Assembly (NCBI GenBank): GCA_028824685.1
Contig: JAPPCZ010000016.1
Coordinates: 1 to 64,000, forward strand
Source: Candidatus Poribacteria bacterium
GTDB taxonomy: Bacteria; Poribacteria; WGA-4E; WGA-3G
DNA: 64,000 bases
Direction: 5' to 3'
Shown here: in pieces, positions 33,311 to 42,118 of the stretch
Position numbering within the stretch: the first letter of the stretch is position 1
How the letters are laid out: every line of letters starts with the position of its first letter
Position numbers and translations under genes: made by a program
The notes under the pieces: model-generated
Told to the model about the DNA's origin: nothing
Database searches by the model: none
The model's input: only the letters and a program-made list of their open reading frames with translations

Positions 33311-34459
33311 ATGAAAAATAAGAAGATTCTCATCATTGGTGGCGGTGTGATTGGACTTGGTATCGGGTGGCAGCTGGCGAAAGCGGGTGCCGCTGTCACC
33401 ATTCATGAGAGCGGACAAGCCGGACGCGGTGCCTCTTGGGCAGCCGGTGGTATGCTCGGTCCAATTGCTGAAGCACATATCGACGAACTCGACCTGCTCA
33501 AACTCAGCAATCAAAGTTTAGCACGCTACCCAGAATGGGTTGATGAGTTAGAAACAGAAACAGAAATGCCAATCGGTTACCGAGCAGAAGGCACGCTCAT
33601 TATAGGAATTCAACCTGATGATTCATATCAACTCAAGCATGCTTTTACCTTATATAAGGATTTAGGGCTGAATGTCGAATGGTTGAGCGGACAAGAAGCA
33701 CGTGAAATTGAAAGTGCACTCTCACCTTATGTGACCGCAGCTATTCGTTGTGAAACTGATCATCAGGTCGATAACCGATTGATGGTCCAGGCACTCCAGC
33801 GTGCCTATGAGTCGCGCGGCGGTGTGTTGCATCAAAATAGCACTGTTGAAAGAGTTGTCATAGAAAATGGAACCGCAACTGGTGTTCAAACACAAGACGG
33901 TTTTCAAGGCGCAGATGTGTGTATTCTCGCCGCTGGATGCTGGTCTGGGCAGATCAACGGATTACCGAATTCTATTATCCCTCCCGTGCGTCCCGTGAAG
34001 GGACAAATGTTGGCGTTGCAAATGCGAGAGGACATTATGATCAAAAACGTCATCCGCACCGTCAAGGCGAGGTATCCGATGCCTGTATATTTAGTGCCGA
34101 GAACCGATGGTAGACTTGTCGTCGGTGCAACAACCGAAGAGCTGGGGTTTGACACGGATCTGATCGTTGGCGGTATATATGAACTCCTCCACGGTGCGTT
34201 TGAAGCTGTGCCGGGTGTTTATGAACTGCCACTGATCGAAACTTGGACAGGTTTACGTCCCGGTAGCAGCGACAATGCTCCCATACTCGGTAAAACCCCT
34301 GTCGAGAATCTTATATACGCAACAGGGCACTATCGCAACGGCATCTTACTCACACCCATTACAGCTTACGAGATTTCCAAACTGGTTTTGACAGATGAGA
34401 CTTCGGAGACAATCGCCCCGTTTCATTTGGACAGGTTTTCAAAAGAGCAGGGCATTTAG
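33311..34459 (+). CDS. thiO: Glycine oxidase ThiO, first copy
   Basis: A 382-residue FAD-dependent oxidase that supplies dehydroglycine for the thiazole of thiamine. The FAD motif is IIGGGVIGLGIGWQLAKAG near the N-terminus. Family markers include GASWAAGGMLGP, PVKGQMLAL, WTGLRPGSSDNAPILG and YATGHYRNGILLTP. AAGGGG precedes the ATG. A second copy at 36800 is roughly two-thirds identical by eye, and stretches of the DNA (for example around 33335 and 36822) are almost the same. It follows a degenerate TPP riboswitch and does not run directly into other thi genes. Confidence 0.9.
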   Translation: MKNKKILIIGGGVIGLGIGWQLAKAGAAVTIHESGQAGRGASWAAGGMLGPIAEAHIDELDLLKLSNQSLARYPEWVDELETETEMPIGYRAEGTLIIGIQPDDSYQLKHAFTLYKDLGLNVEWLSGQEAREIESALSPYVTAAIRCETDHQVDNRLMVQALQRAYESRGGVLHQNSTVERVVIENGTATGVQTQDGFQGADVCILAAGCWSGQINGLPNSIIPPVRPVKGQMLALQMREDIMIKNVIRTVKARYPMPVYLVPRTDGRLVVGATTEELGFDTDLIVGGIYELLHGAFEAVPGVYELPLIETWTGLRPGSSDNAPILGKTPVENLIYATGHYRNGILLTPITAYEISKLVLTDETSETIAPFHLDRFSKEQGI

Positions 34460-34556
34460 GAGAGTTACGCGTTTTCTCCCACCGTGTGCGTAACCACACT
34501 TGAAAATATGAACACGTGTTAGTGCTTAGTCAAGTGTTAATTAATGGTGCTTGAAT

Positions 34557-34666
34557 GTAGTCGGGAATCCAAATCAACGGTATGAATGCCTTTTGGTATT
34601 CCCCGGAGTTTCCTCCTACAAGAAAGGACATTTCAGTAGGAGCGATCTCCGAATCGCGACCTACAA
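34557..34666. repeat. Compound REP-like repeats
   Basis: GTAGTCGGGAATCC...TCCTCCTACAAG and, further right, GTAGGAGCGATCTCC...GCGACCTAC make two adjacent palindromic units. The first resembles the right half of 9853-9914. They fill the 34460-34720 gap after thiO; no gene is seen there. Confidence 0.7.
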
Positions 34667-34720
34667 TAATATGTTGACAAGGCAGTAATGGATTAACAGA
34701 ACATTGTTGAGTCACAAAAC

Positions 34721-34749
34721 TTGCATTAAAGTAGAGAATAATGTATAAT
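34721..34749 (+). promoter_or_regulatory. Promoter of the thiamine operon
   Basis: TTGCAT at 34721-34726 and TATAAT at 34744-34749, 17-base spacing. The transcript would begin just upstream of the TPP riboswitch at 34765. Confidence 0.65.
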
Positions 34750-34764
34750 AATATATAGAAAAAT

Positions 34765-34843
34765 GTGGGGTGCTCTTACTTAACATTAAGAGCTGAGAAA
34801 ACACCCTTTGAACCTGATCTGGGTCATGCCAGCGTAGGGAATA
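34765..34843 (+). promoter_or_regulatory. TPP riboswitch (THI box)
   Basis: The conserved parts are all present: GGGGTGCTC, AGAGCTGAGA, ACACCCTTTGAACCTGATCTGG, and GCCAGCGTAGGGAA, in the normal order. It would repress the downstream permease, binding protein, thiO and thiS genes when thiamine pyrophosphate is plentiful. Whether it acts on transcription or on translation is not clear; the 67 bases before GTG 34911 contain no obvious terminator with a T tract. Confidence 0.93.
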
Positions 34844-34910
34844 CATAAGCGAAATCGCGCGCCTCTTGTAATGAGGGACTCAGCCACTTCCTTTTGGTGC
34901 TGCCAAGCTT

Positions 34911-35753
34911 GTGGATATAACCATTGGCATGTTCTGTATACCGAAAATGGAAGATGGCTTTTTTGCTGCCGATGAACAGATGCGGATATTTCTCAATTTG
35001 GTCTTACCTGTAGTTATTTTATTGGCTGTGTTAGTGATATGGGAGAGAACTGTACACGAATTGGAAATACCACACTATATTTTACCGCCACCTTCCAAGA
35101 TTGTTGTGACGCTTGTTACAGAACGTGATCAATTGCTGAAGCATACACTCGTGACATTTCAGGAAATGCTTTATGGATTTGCTCTTGCCATTAGCGTTGG
35201 CATTCCATTAGCCGTGCTGATGTTTGAGTTCCCGGTGCTTGAGAAAGCGTTTTATCCGTACGTCATTGGTTCACAAACGGTGCCTGTGTTTGCAATTGCA
35301 CCACTTTTAGTGCTTTGGTTCGGTTTTGGGATCGCATCAAAAGTTGTTATGGCGGCGATAATCGTGTTTTTCGCAATTGTGCTGAATACGTTGGACGGTT
35401 TAAAGTCATCCGATCCGGATACGGTGAATCTATTTAGGATTTTACGGGCAAGTCGGTGGCAGATTTTATGGAAAGTGCGTCTTCCGTCAGCACTGCCATT
35501 TATTTTTTCTGGTGCGAAAATTGGCATATCAATTTCAACGATTGGGGCAGTGATCGGTGAATGGATTGGATCAAGTGCAGGGCTTGGTTTTCTCATGTTG
35601 TATGCGAATGGGAAATTACAGATTTCACTCGTATTCGCTGCAATTTTCTGCCTTGCATTTTTAGGCGTAGGCCTTTTTACACTGATGACGTTGCTGGAAC
35701 GATTGGCAATGCCGTGGCGACAGCATCAAAATAAAATTTCAGATGTTCGGTAG
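34911..35753 (+). CDS. ABC transporter permease, probably for a thiamine precursor (ThiX-like)
   Basis: A 280-residue inner-membrane permease with several hydrophobic segments and the EAA-type loop for the ATPase near LFRILRASRWQILWKVRLP. It belongs to the SsuC/TauC/ThiX branch. Its place behind a TPP riboswitch and before an NMT1-type binding protein points to hydroxymethylpyrimidine or a related precursor. No ATPase gene is in the cluster. The start is uncertain: GTG 34911, ATG 34929, ATG 34947 and ATG 34980 are all possible, and none has a good ribosome-binding site. Confidence 0.82.
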   Translation: MDITIGMFCIPKMEDGFFAADEQMRIFLNLVLPVVILLAVLVIWERTVHELEIPHYILPPPSKIVVTLVTERDQLLKHTLVTFQEMLYGFALAISVGIPLAVLMFEFPVLEKAFYPYVIGSQTVPVFAIAPLLVLWFGFGIASKVVMAAIIVFFAIVLNTLDGLKSSDPDTVNLFRILRASRWQILWKVRLPSALPFIFSGAKIGISISTIGAVIGEWIGSSAGLGFLMLYANGKLQISLVFAAIFCLAFLGVGLFTLMTLLERLAMPWRQHQNKISDVR

Positions 35754-35793
35754 ATGAATTAGAAACAAATCGAACAAAGGAGAGGAAAATCTC

Positions 35794-36810
35794 ATGAAAA
35801 CAGTAATTTGCTTAATGTCTCTCATTAGTTGTGGTATCATTTTAACAGGGCACATCAACAGTTACTCAGATAGCCATCAGAAATCTGAAATGCGAGAAGT
35901 CACATTGCTCCTTGATTGGGAGCAGAATGTAGATCATGTTCCACTTTATGTTGCACAAGAGAGCAAAATTTTTGCTAAACATGGATTAAAAGTAGAATTA
36001 CTTTGGGGAAACGATCCGGATGCGCCACTTAAACTTGTAGCAGCAGGAAAATATCCGTTTGCTGTTAGCTATCAACAGAGTGTGACGATTGCACGTGCAA
36101 GTGAAGAAGAATTACCAGTCAAATCAATTGGGCTGCTTGTGGAGCACCCGCTCAACACGATTAGTTTTCTTAAGAAGTCGGGAATTAAAACCCCAGCTGA
36201 TTTCAAAGGAAAGAAGATCGGATACACGGTCGCGCCGCTGGATGTCCTTCTGTTTAATGCCATTGCTGCGAACGCCGGACTAACAAAAGATGATTATGAA
36301 TTGATAAATGTCGGGACGAATATTGTGGCACCGCTCATGAGCGGACAGATTGATGCAGTCATCGGACCCTTTCGGAATTATGAAATTAACCTATTGAAAC
36401 TTGAAGGTGCAGAAGCCGATTACTTCGCACTTGAGAAACATGGGATTCCAGACTATTACGAGTTAGTGATTATCACTAACGACACTTATCTGAAAGAACA
36501 TCCTGAAACTGCTAAAAAACTAATGATGGCAATTCAGGAAGCAATTCAATTCACGAAAAAGAATCCTGAAAAGGCTCTCCAACTCTTTTTTCAAGCGAAC
36601 CCTAAGGCATCCAAAGAATTAGAAAAACTTGCTTTTCGGGATACATTGGATTTATTCGCAACGACACAAGTGCAGTCAAAAGAAAAGTGGGATGCATTTA
36701 CGAAATTTGCACTTGAAAAAGGGTTAATCTCCAAAGCTGTCAAGGCAGAAGACCTTTTCGTCAATTTATTAGAAGAAAAATCTTCTTCCCGTAACGTGAA
36801 TGGCAAATAA
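35794..36810 (+). CDS. NMT1/THI5-like substrate-binding protein (ThiY-like)
   Basis: A 338-residue exported binding protein for a pyrimidine precursor of thiamine, by family and context. The signal peptide is MKTVICLMSLISCGIILTG. The NMT1 pattern is seen in VTLLLDWEQNVDHVPLYVAQE, FAVSYQQSVTIARA and KIGYTVAPLDV. AAAGGAGAGG is upstream of the ATG. Its end overlaps the second thiO by 11 bases. It pairs with the permease 40 bases upstream. Confidence 0.87.
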   Translation: MKTVICLMSLISCGIILTGHINSYSDSHQKSEMREVTLLLDWEQNVDHVPLYVAQESKIFAKHGLKVELLWGNDPDAPLKLVAAGKYPFAVSYQQSVTIARASEEELPVKSIGLLVEHPLNTISFLKKSGIKTPADFKGKKIGYTVAPLDVLLFNAIAANAGLTKDDYELINVGTNIVAPLMSGQIDAVIGPFRNYEINLLKLEGAEADYFALEKHGIPDYYELVIITNDTYLKEHPETAKKLMMAIQEAIQFTKKNPEKALQLFFQANPKASKELEKLAFRDTLDLFATTQVQSKEKWDAFTKFALEKGLISKAVKAEDLFVNLLEEKSSSRNVNGK

Positions 36811-37936
36811 AAACGTAATCATCATCGGTGGCGGTGTGATTGGGCTTGGTATCGGGTGGCAGCTTGAAAAATCAGGTGCTTCTGTTACCATCTATGAACG
36901 AGACCGAGCAGGACGCGCAGCCTCATGGGCTGCCGCTGGAATGCTTGCCCCGCTTGCTGAAGCACATACTGAAGAACCCGAATTGCTAACATTAGGGAGC
37001 AAAAGTTTAGCGCTCTATCCACAATGGGTTGAAGAGTTAGAAGCTGATGCACAAATGTCCATCGGTTATCGGGTGGAAGGCACGCTTATTGTCGGATTAG
37101 AGGCGGACGATACCGATCAACTCCGCCATCTGTTTGCTGCACAACAAGAATTAGGTTTGGATGTAAATTGGCTGTCGGGGCGAGATGCACGCGAAATTGA
37201 ACCTGCGCTCTCGCCCCGCGTCACCGCTGCGATTTACTGTGCAACTGACTATCAGGTTGACAATAGGTTGATGGTTGAGGCACTCCAACATGCTTATAAG
37301 ACATCTGGTGGCGTATTGCATGAGAATAGTGCAATTGAAAAAATTGTCGTAGAAAACGGTATTGTAACCGGTGTGCAGACGCAGGACGGTTTCCATGAAA
37401 CTGACGTGGTTGTCCTCTCAGCAGGGTGTTGGTCAGCACAGATTGACGGTTTACCAGATGCAATTATTCCGCCGGTCCGTCCCGTCAAAGGACAGATGTT
37501 AGCGTTGCAGATGGAAGAAGGTATTGATATAAAAACTGTCATCCGCACTGTCAGAGCCAGATATCCAACATCGGTATATCTGGTGCCACGGTCCGATGGG
37601 AGACTCATCGTTGGTGCCACGAGTGAAGAGATGGGATTTGACATCCGATTAACCGTTGGTGGAATGTTTGAATTGCTCCGTGGTGCGTGGGAAGTAGTGC
37701 CAGGTGTTTATGAGTTGCCTATTTTGGAAACATGGACAGGATTACGTCCCGGTAGCAGAGACAATGCTCCCATACTTGGCAAAACACCTATTGAAAATCT
37801 CATATACGCCACAGGACATTATCGGAGCGGTATTCTGTTTACGCCCATCACGGCTTATGAAATCACTAAACTGATTCTGACCAGTGAGACGCCAAAGACA
37901 ATCATCCCGTTTCAGTTAAACAGGTTTTTAAGGTAG
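36800..37936 (+). CDS. thiO: Glycine oxidase ThiO, second copy
   Basis: A 378-residue FAD-dependent oxidase, paralog of the 33311 gene. It has IIGGGVIGLGIGWQLEKSG, AASWAAAGMLAPLAEAH, PVKGQMLALQM, WTGLRPGSRDNAPILG and YATGHYRSGILFTP. It begins 11 bases inside the binding-protein gene and is followed by thiS 37 bases later, so this copy is the operon member controlled by the intact TPP riboswitch. Both copies look intact. Confidence 0.92.
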   Translation: MANKNVIIIGGGVIGLGIGWQLEKSGASVTIYERDRAGRAASWAAAGMLAPLAEAHTEEPELLTLGSKSLALYPQWVEELEADAQMSIGYRVEGTLIVGLEADDTDQLRHLFAAQQELGLDVNWLSGRDAREIEPALSPRVTAAIYCATDYQVDNRLMVEALQHAYKTSGGVLHENSAIEKIVVENGIVTGVQTQDGFHETDVVVLSAGCWSAQIDGLPDAIIPPVRPVKGQMLALQMEEGIDIKTVIRTVRARYPTSVYLVPRSDGRLIVGATSEEMGFDIRLTVGGMFELLRGAWEVVPGVYELPILETWTGLRPGSRDNAPILGKTPIENLIYATGHYRSGILFTPITAYEITKLILTSETPKTIIPFQLNRFLR

Positions 37937-37972
37937 TAGGCACACTCCGTGTGCCGTAACTAAAGTAAAAAA

Positions 37973-38179
37973 ATGAAAATACGCGTTAATGCCGAAGACA
38001 AAGAAGTACGCCCCAATCTGAATATTTACGAGTTGCTAATTGATTTAGAACTGAATCCGGATCAATCAGGTATTGCAGTTGCTGTGAACAGAGAAGTTAT
38101 TCCGAAATCGAAGTGGCAAGAGACTAAACTATGCGAGGATAGCGAAGTTGAGATTATACGTGCTGTTCAGGGCGGATAG
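37973..38179 (+). CDS. thiS: Sulfur carrier protein ThiS
   Basis: A 68-residue ubiquitin-like protein ending in the diglycine AVQGG, whose C-terminus is made into a thiocarboxylate to donate sulfur for the thiazole ring. MKIRVNAEDKEV and IAVAVNREVIPKSKW match the beta-grasp fold. It follows thiO and normally acts with ThiG, which here is separated from it by a toxin-antitoxin pair. Confidence 0.93.
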   Translation: MKIRVNAEDKEVRPNLNIYELLIDLELNPDQSGIAVAVNREVIPKSKWQETKLCEDSEVEIIRAVQGG

Positions 38180-38236
38180 TGGTAAAATGCGGCACTTTAT
38201 AATGCCACAATAGAGAATGAGACTATAAGTATAACC

Positions 38237-38265
38237 TTGATAAAGAGGATTGGAGGTGTTATACT
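38237..38265 (+). promoter_or_regulatory. Independent promoter of the HEPN/MNT pair
   Basis: TTGATA at 38237-38242 and TATACT at 38260-38265, 17-base spacing. Transcription would begin near 38272, just before the HEPN gene, so the module can be expressed without the thi promoter. Confidence 0.6.
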
Positions 38266-38303
38266 AAATTTGAATATGCATGGGTAAATTTGAGGTAAAT
38301 ACT

Positions 38304-38729
38304 ATGGATAGCCAAGATGTTCGTTGGATTCAACGCGCAAATAGTTTTGAGAGGGCTTTGGACCGATTAAGAGCAGCTGTTAAGCTTGCAGAACAGCGGG
38401 AACTCTCAGATTTGGAAGCGCAAGGATTAATACAGGGTTTTGAATATACGCATGAACTTGCTTGGAAAACTCTGAAAAACTTCCTTGAAACCCAGGGCAT
38501 GGTAAATCTATATGGTTCTCGTGATACAACACGGGCGGCTTTTAGGAACGAGTTGATTGAAAACGGTGAAGTCTGGATGGACATGGTTGATAAACGTAAT
38601 TTAACCTCACATACTTATGATGAAGAAACTGCAGCGCAGGTCGTTCTGACTATTCGCAACACTTACTTCGCAGAATTTGAAGGGTTGCTTGTCCGATTAC
38701 AACAACTGAAAAGGGAAGAGAACTCTTAA
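38304..38729 (+). CDS. hepT: HEPN-domain toxin HepT-like (HI0074 family)
   Basis: A 141-residue helical protein of the nucleotidyltransferase substrate-binding/HEPN family. The motif RNLTSHTY (residues 98-105) is the R-x4-H-x-Y form, holding the RNase residues and the Tyr that the partner modifies by AMPylation in characterised HepT/MntA systems. TTGAGG upstream favours ATG 38304; the frame is open back to 38280. The MNT gene begins two bases after the stop. The pair lies between thiS and thiG. Confidence 0.87.
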   Translation: MDSQDVRWIQRANSFERALDRLRAAVKLAEQRELSDLEAQGLIQGFEYTHELAWKTLKNFLETQGMVNLYGSRDTTRAAFRNELIENGEVWMDMVDKRNLTSHTYDEETAAQVVLTIRNTYFAEFEGLLVRLQQLKREENS

Positions 38730-38730
38730 A

Positions 38731-39036
38731 ATGAAATACGGTTTGTCTCAGCAGACACTTCAAAAAATCCATGATGTTTTTGTTCAATATCCGCAGATAG
38801 AAGAAGTGGTGTTGTACGGTTCTCGCGCCAGAGGTGATTATAAAAACGGTTCCGATATTGACTTGACACTTCACGGCGGGGACTCACTGACACATACTAT
38901 CCTTTCCAAGATAGCAAATGACTTGGACGATCAATTGCTGCCCTATACCATTGAACTATCTATCTTCAAGAATATCCGTAACCCTGATATGGTTGAACAG
39001 ATTGAACGTGTTGGTGTAGTATTTTACAAGAAATAG
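38731..39036 (+). CDS. mntA: MNT-domain nucleotidyltransferase antitoxin MntA-like
   Basis: A 101-residue minimal nucleotidyltransferase. The catalytic motif is GSRARGDYKNGSDIDL (residues 30-45), with the metal-binding D-x-D. In the HepT/MntA type VII systems this enzyme adds AMP to the HEPN Tyr and neutralises it. It follows the HEPN gene immediately and precedes thiG by 18 bases. Confidence 0.88.
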   Translation: MKYGLSQQTLQKIHDVFVQYPQIEEVVLYGSRARGDYKNGSDIDLTLHGGDSLTHTILSKIANDLDDQLLPYTIELSIFKNIRNPDMVEQIERVGVVFYKK

Positions 39037-39054
39037 ACTTGGGACAAAGAATAA

Positions 39055-39825
39055 ATGCAAGAACTCAAAATCGCAGATCAAACATATACATCAAGACTTC
39101 TAATTGGAACAGCAGGATACCCGAATTTTCATCTCATGATGAAAGCAATTGCAGCGAGCGGTGCCGAAATCGCTACGGTATCAATGCGACGCGTTAAGTT
39201 TACGGATACATCAGGTGAAAATCTATTTGCACTTTTGCGTGAACGCGGCATGACAATTCTTCCGAATACTGCGGGTTGTTTCACAGCGAAGGACGCTATA
39301 CTAACAGCGCAGCTTGCACGTGAAGCACTCGAAACATCACTCATCAAATTAGAGGTTATCGGTGATGAACAGACGTTGTTTCCCGATGTAGAGCAGCTGC
39401 TTAGTGCTGCGGAAACGCTTGTAAAAGAGGGGTTTACCGTGCTACCGTATTGTAACGACGATCCGATCACTTGTAAGAAATTAGAAGATATTGGCTGTGC
39501 TGCCGTGATGCCGTTAGGCGCGCCGATAGGCTCAGGAATGGGGATTCGTAATCCGTATAACATTCAGATAATCCGAGATTTGGTGAAAGTGCCTCTTATT
39601 GTGGATGCTGGGGTTGGCACCGCCTCCGATGCGGCGATTGCGATGGAGTTGGGATGTGATGGTGTTCTGCTAAATACGGCTGTTGCGAAGGCACACCGTC
39701 CTGTACTGATGGCAGAAGCAATGAAAAAAGCAGTTGAAGCAGGTAGAGCTGCTTACTCAGCTGGACGCATCCCTCGAAAACTCTATGCCACTGCTTCAAG
39801 TCCACAGGACGGCATGATTGAGTAA
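39055..39825 (+). CDS. thiG: Thiazole synthase ThiG
   Basis: A 256-residue TIM-barrel enzyme that forms the thiazole phosphate from deoxyxylulose 5-phosphate, dehydroglycine and ThiS thiocarboxylate. Family text is present: [12 protein letters not shown], the Schiff-base Lys region [20 protein letters not shown], and [21 protein letters not shown]. It lacks a strong ribosome-binding site but follows the MNT gene closely. It may be transcribed from the thi promoter, from the toxin-antitoxin promoter, or from both. Confidence 0.95.
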   Translation: MQELKIADQTYTSRLLIGTAGYPNFHLMMKAIAASGAEIATVSMRRVKFTDTSGENLFALLRERGMTILPNTAGCFTAKDAILTAQLAREALETSLIKLEVIGDEQTLFPDVEQLLSAAETLVKEGFTVLPYCNDDPITCKKLEDIGCAAVMPLGAPIGSGMGIRNPYNIQIIRDLVKVPLIVDAGVGTASDAAIAMELGCDGVLLNTAVAKAHRPVLMAEAMKKAVEAGRAAYSAGRIPRKLYATASSPQDGMIE

Positions 39826-39859
39826 AGATACATGAAACATTGGTCCAGGCATTATATTT

Positions 39860-39888
39860 TTGGTAATCTAAAGAATATCTGCTATAAC
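39860..39888 (+). promoter_or_regulatory. Weak promoter of the PIN module
   Basis: TTGGTA at 39860-39865 and TATAAC at 39883-39888 with 17-base spacing, upstream of the PIN gene. Confidence 0.4.
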
Positions 39889-39931
39889 GTGAAAAGTCGG
39901 AATGTACTGGATGAGGAGAAGTTTTTAGAAC

Positions 39932-40387
39932 TTGAAAATATATTTTGATACATGTTGTTTGTGCCGTCTTGACGATAGTCCAACTCATGCTCGGATCCGG
40001 TTGGAAGCGCAAGCGGTTGAGACTATTCTCCAAAGATGTCTAATGAAACAATGGTTTTGGTTTGGAAGTGAGGTATTAGCATTTGAAGTCAAAAACATTG
40101 CGATTCAAAGCAAACTACTTCAAGCTCAATCCCGTCTAAATCATATATATCAAAACGTGATCGTTAACAAAAATGAAATATCAAGAGCGAAATATCTTGA
40201 ATCATTGGGGTTTAAGCGAATGGATGCTTTACATATTGCTTGTGCAGAAAGCATCAATGTAGATGTCTTTCTCACCACAGATGACAAACTGATCAGAATT
40301 GCTAAAAGGTGTAGTTCCGAATTGTCTATTCACATTGACAATCCCCATGAGTGGTTACAGGAAATGAATAAAAATGACAGACGATAA
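39932..40387 (+). CDS. PIN-domain protein, probable type II toxin (VapC-like)
   Basis: A 151-residue PIN nuclease with a TTG start. GAGGAG lies 13 bases upstream. The first acidic residue is in KIYFDTCCLCR; the second half shows MDALHIACAESINVDVFLTTDDKLI with the typical D-x-L-H-(x)n-T-x-D spacing. VapC-type toxins cut tRNA or rRNA. The following gene overlaps by 14 bases and is the likely antitoxin, although the usual order is antitoxin first. Confidence 0.8.
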   Translation: MKIYFDTCCLCRLDDSPTHARIRLEAQAVETILQRCLMKQWFWFGSEVLAFEVKNIAIQSKLLQAQSRLNHIYQNVIVNKNEISRAKYLESLGFKRMDALHIACAESINVDVFLTTDDKLIRIAKRCSSELSIHIDNPHEWLQEMNKNDRR

Positions 40388-40838
40388 GATTTATCATCTC
40401 GGTATTGACACTCTTGTAAAAAAACTTGGCCCACCTGCTACAATCCGATTTCTTACTCAGATTGAGCCGCCTACAGGTGATTACACAAGTAAACGACATG
40501 AATGGTTAGATAGTCTACCAGATATGGATACTCTCGTAAGTCAGATTAAACAGTCTAATAAAGAAGATAAAGCAGGGCGTAACCGCATATCCAAATTGAA
40601 AACGGAAATTACCAGAAACGGCAAACATTTAGAGAAACGTGCCCAAAAGATTCCTGATCAAGACCTTTTCAGCCTTGGTTTGGAATTTCTTACTGATGAA
40701 CTCGGCATTATTGGAACGCTTCGCTTCATAAGACTATGCGAACCAGACCGTGGTGTTTATGCCATACACCGACATAAACACCCTGAATTAGATTGTGAAT
40801 CAACAAGACTTAAACAGAAAAATGATAGGAAAAGTTAG
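40374..40838 (+). CDS. Tandem-domain hypothetical protein, partner of the PIN protein
   Basis: A 154-residue protein built from two similar halves. HLGIDTLVKKLGPPATIRFL and SLGLEFLTDELGIIGTLRFI align directly, as do IEPPTGDYTSKRHEW and CEPDRGVYAIHRHKHP. A charged linker (about residues 55-100) joins them. I recall single-domain proteins of this pattern next to PIN genes in other bacteria, but this is unverified. It overlaps the PIN gene by 14 bases, so the two are coupled. It may be the antitoxin, or a ligand-binding partner. Confidence 0.7.
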   Translation: MTDDKIYHLGIDTLVKKLGPPATIRFLTQIEPPTGDYTSKRHEWLDSLPDMDTLVSQIKQSNKEDKAGRNRISKLKTEITRNGKHLEKRAQKIPDQDLFSLGLEFLTDELGIIGTLRFIRLCEPDRGVYAIHRHKHPELDCESTRLKQKNDRKS

Positions 40839-40880
40839 TTTCGAACAAAAACACTTTTTCTCACAAAAATCGGAGTAGGT

Positions 40881-42095
40881 GTGAAAAAAATAAAACTCTC
40901 TTTTTGGATAAGTGTGTTCATCTGTTGTTTTATATTAGCAGGAGGATTCCAATTCGCCTTGGCACAATTTCAGAGTGAATTCGGGCAGGAACTACTACTT
41001 GAACCTGAACCACCTAAAACAGATCCCGCAAAACTGATAATTGACGCGCACATTTCCAACACCTTTAACAACCATATTGAACTTGGACTAAGCGTTGATC
41101 CTTACACCAGCAGCCTTGCTGGGCAAGAAAGTCCACAACTTGAAGGCATTATAAATAGATTAGGTGTAAATCTGCGCGGAGAACTACCGATTGTGGGTGA
41201 TAAACTCCGACTCAAGCTGCAATACGCTCCTCAACTTGAAAACTACAACGGGAAGGAAGGAAAACTCAATGAATTTGATGCATTCACCGATGTTTCCTCA
41301 ACTGAATTGAGTTTTCGTCCGGTTTCAGATTTACCCGAATTCATAGCCTCCCATCAGTTTCAACGTTTGACGCGAACACTAAACGTCTACAACAACACTG
41401 AACGTCAGATAAGTCTCCGCTTTGGGCGCGTTTTAGAATACAATCTACGAATTCACCGATTTGATGATGAATCTCAACTTAGAGAGGATTTCCTGCTGAT
41501 CGGTTCTACAAACCATAAGGCGACCACACGCCTTCAATTTGGATTACCCAAACAGATGTTAGGCAAGGTGGAATACGGAATTGAACATGGTCGCTACCAA
41601 ACCAATTTGAATAATCTCATCTTAGGAGTCACTGGACTTGAGGACGGTGAACGCCGACTTGATTGGCGACATTCCGGGACAGCGAAGTTGCTACAAACAG
41701 CAGCAGAACGTATTGTGTTTCAGGAAGAAGTTAATCTTTTTCTTAACCGTTCCAACGTTGATTTCTTTAACTTTGTAAGTGCTGAAGCAGCGTTGAGCAC
41801 TTTTTATAGGTTTGACACAAGTAGATGGATACGGCTTCGATTTTCACGGGTTTGGGTTCGGTTCGAAGGCAGACAGATTCTGGATGAGATGGGAAATATA
41901 ATGGAAAATGCTGAAAACCGAAGTGATACACAATGGAGTTTGGGAGCACAAGTAAACTGGAAATTCACTTCCTACCTAACTTTGAACGCTGACTATCAGT
42001 TCACCCAAAACCGTACCAACGAGTTAGACCCGATACTTGATTTTCTCAACTATAATCACAGTATCGTGAGTTTAACATTACGCGGGAATTATTAG
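40881..42095 (+). CDS. Probable outer-membrane beta-barrel protein
   Basis: A 404-residue protein with a signal peptide (MKKIKLSFWISVFICCFILA, residues 1-20, continuing GGFQFALA). The body has many amphipathic strands (LRLKLQYAPQLENY, SLRFGRVLEYNLRIHRF), and the C-terminus SIVSLTLRGNY alternates hydrophobic residues with a final aromatic, as in BAM-targeted barrels. The GTG start has GGAG nearby. No recognised family. It is followed by decayed DNA. Confidence 0.68.
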   Translation: MKKIKLSFWISVFICCFILAGGFQFALAQFQSEFGQELLLEPEPPKTDPAKLIIDAHISNTFNNHIELGLSVDPYTSSLAGQESPQLEGIINRLGVNLRGELPIVGDKLRLKLQYAPQLENYNGKEGKLNEFDAFTDVSSTELSFRPVSDLPEFIASHQFQRLTRTLNVYNNTERQISLRFGRVLEYNLRIHRFDDESQLREDFLLIGSTNHKATTRLQFGLPKQMLGKVEYGIEHGRYQTNLNNLILGVTGLEDGERRLDWRHSGTAKLLQTAAERIVFQEEVNLFLNRSNVDFFNFVSAEAALSTFYRFDTSRWIRLRFSRVWVRFEGRQILDEMGNIMENAENRSDTQWSLGAQVNWKFTSYLTLNADYQFTQNRTNELDPILDFLNYNHSIVSLTLRGNY

Positions 42096-42118
42096 ACTTT
42101 ACTTTATAAATCGTTGTT

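Noticed and set aside
34911..37936. A complete ThiXYZ transporter
   Set aside because: Only a permease and a binding protein are present; no ATPase gene was found in the cluster.
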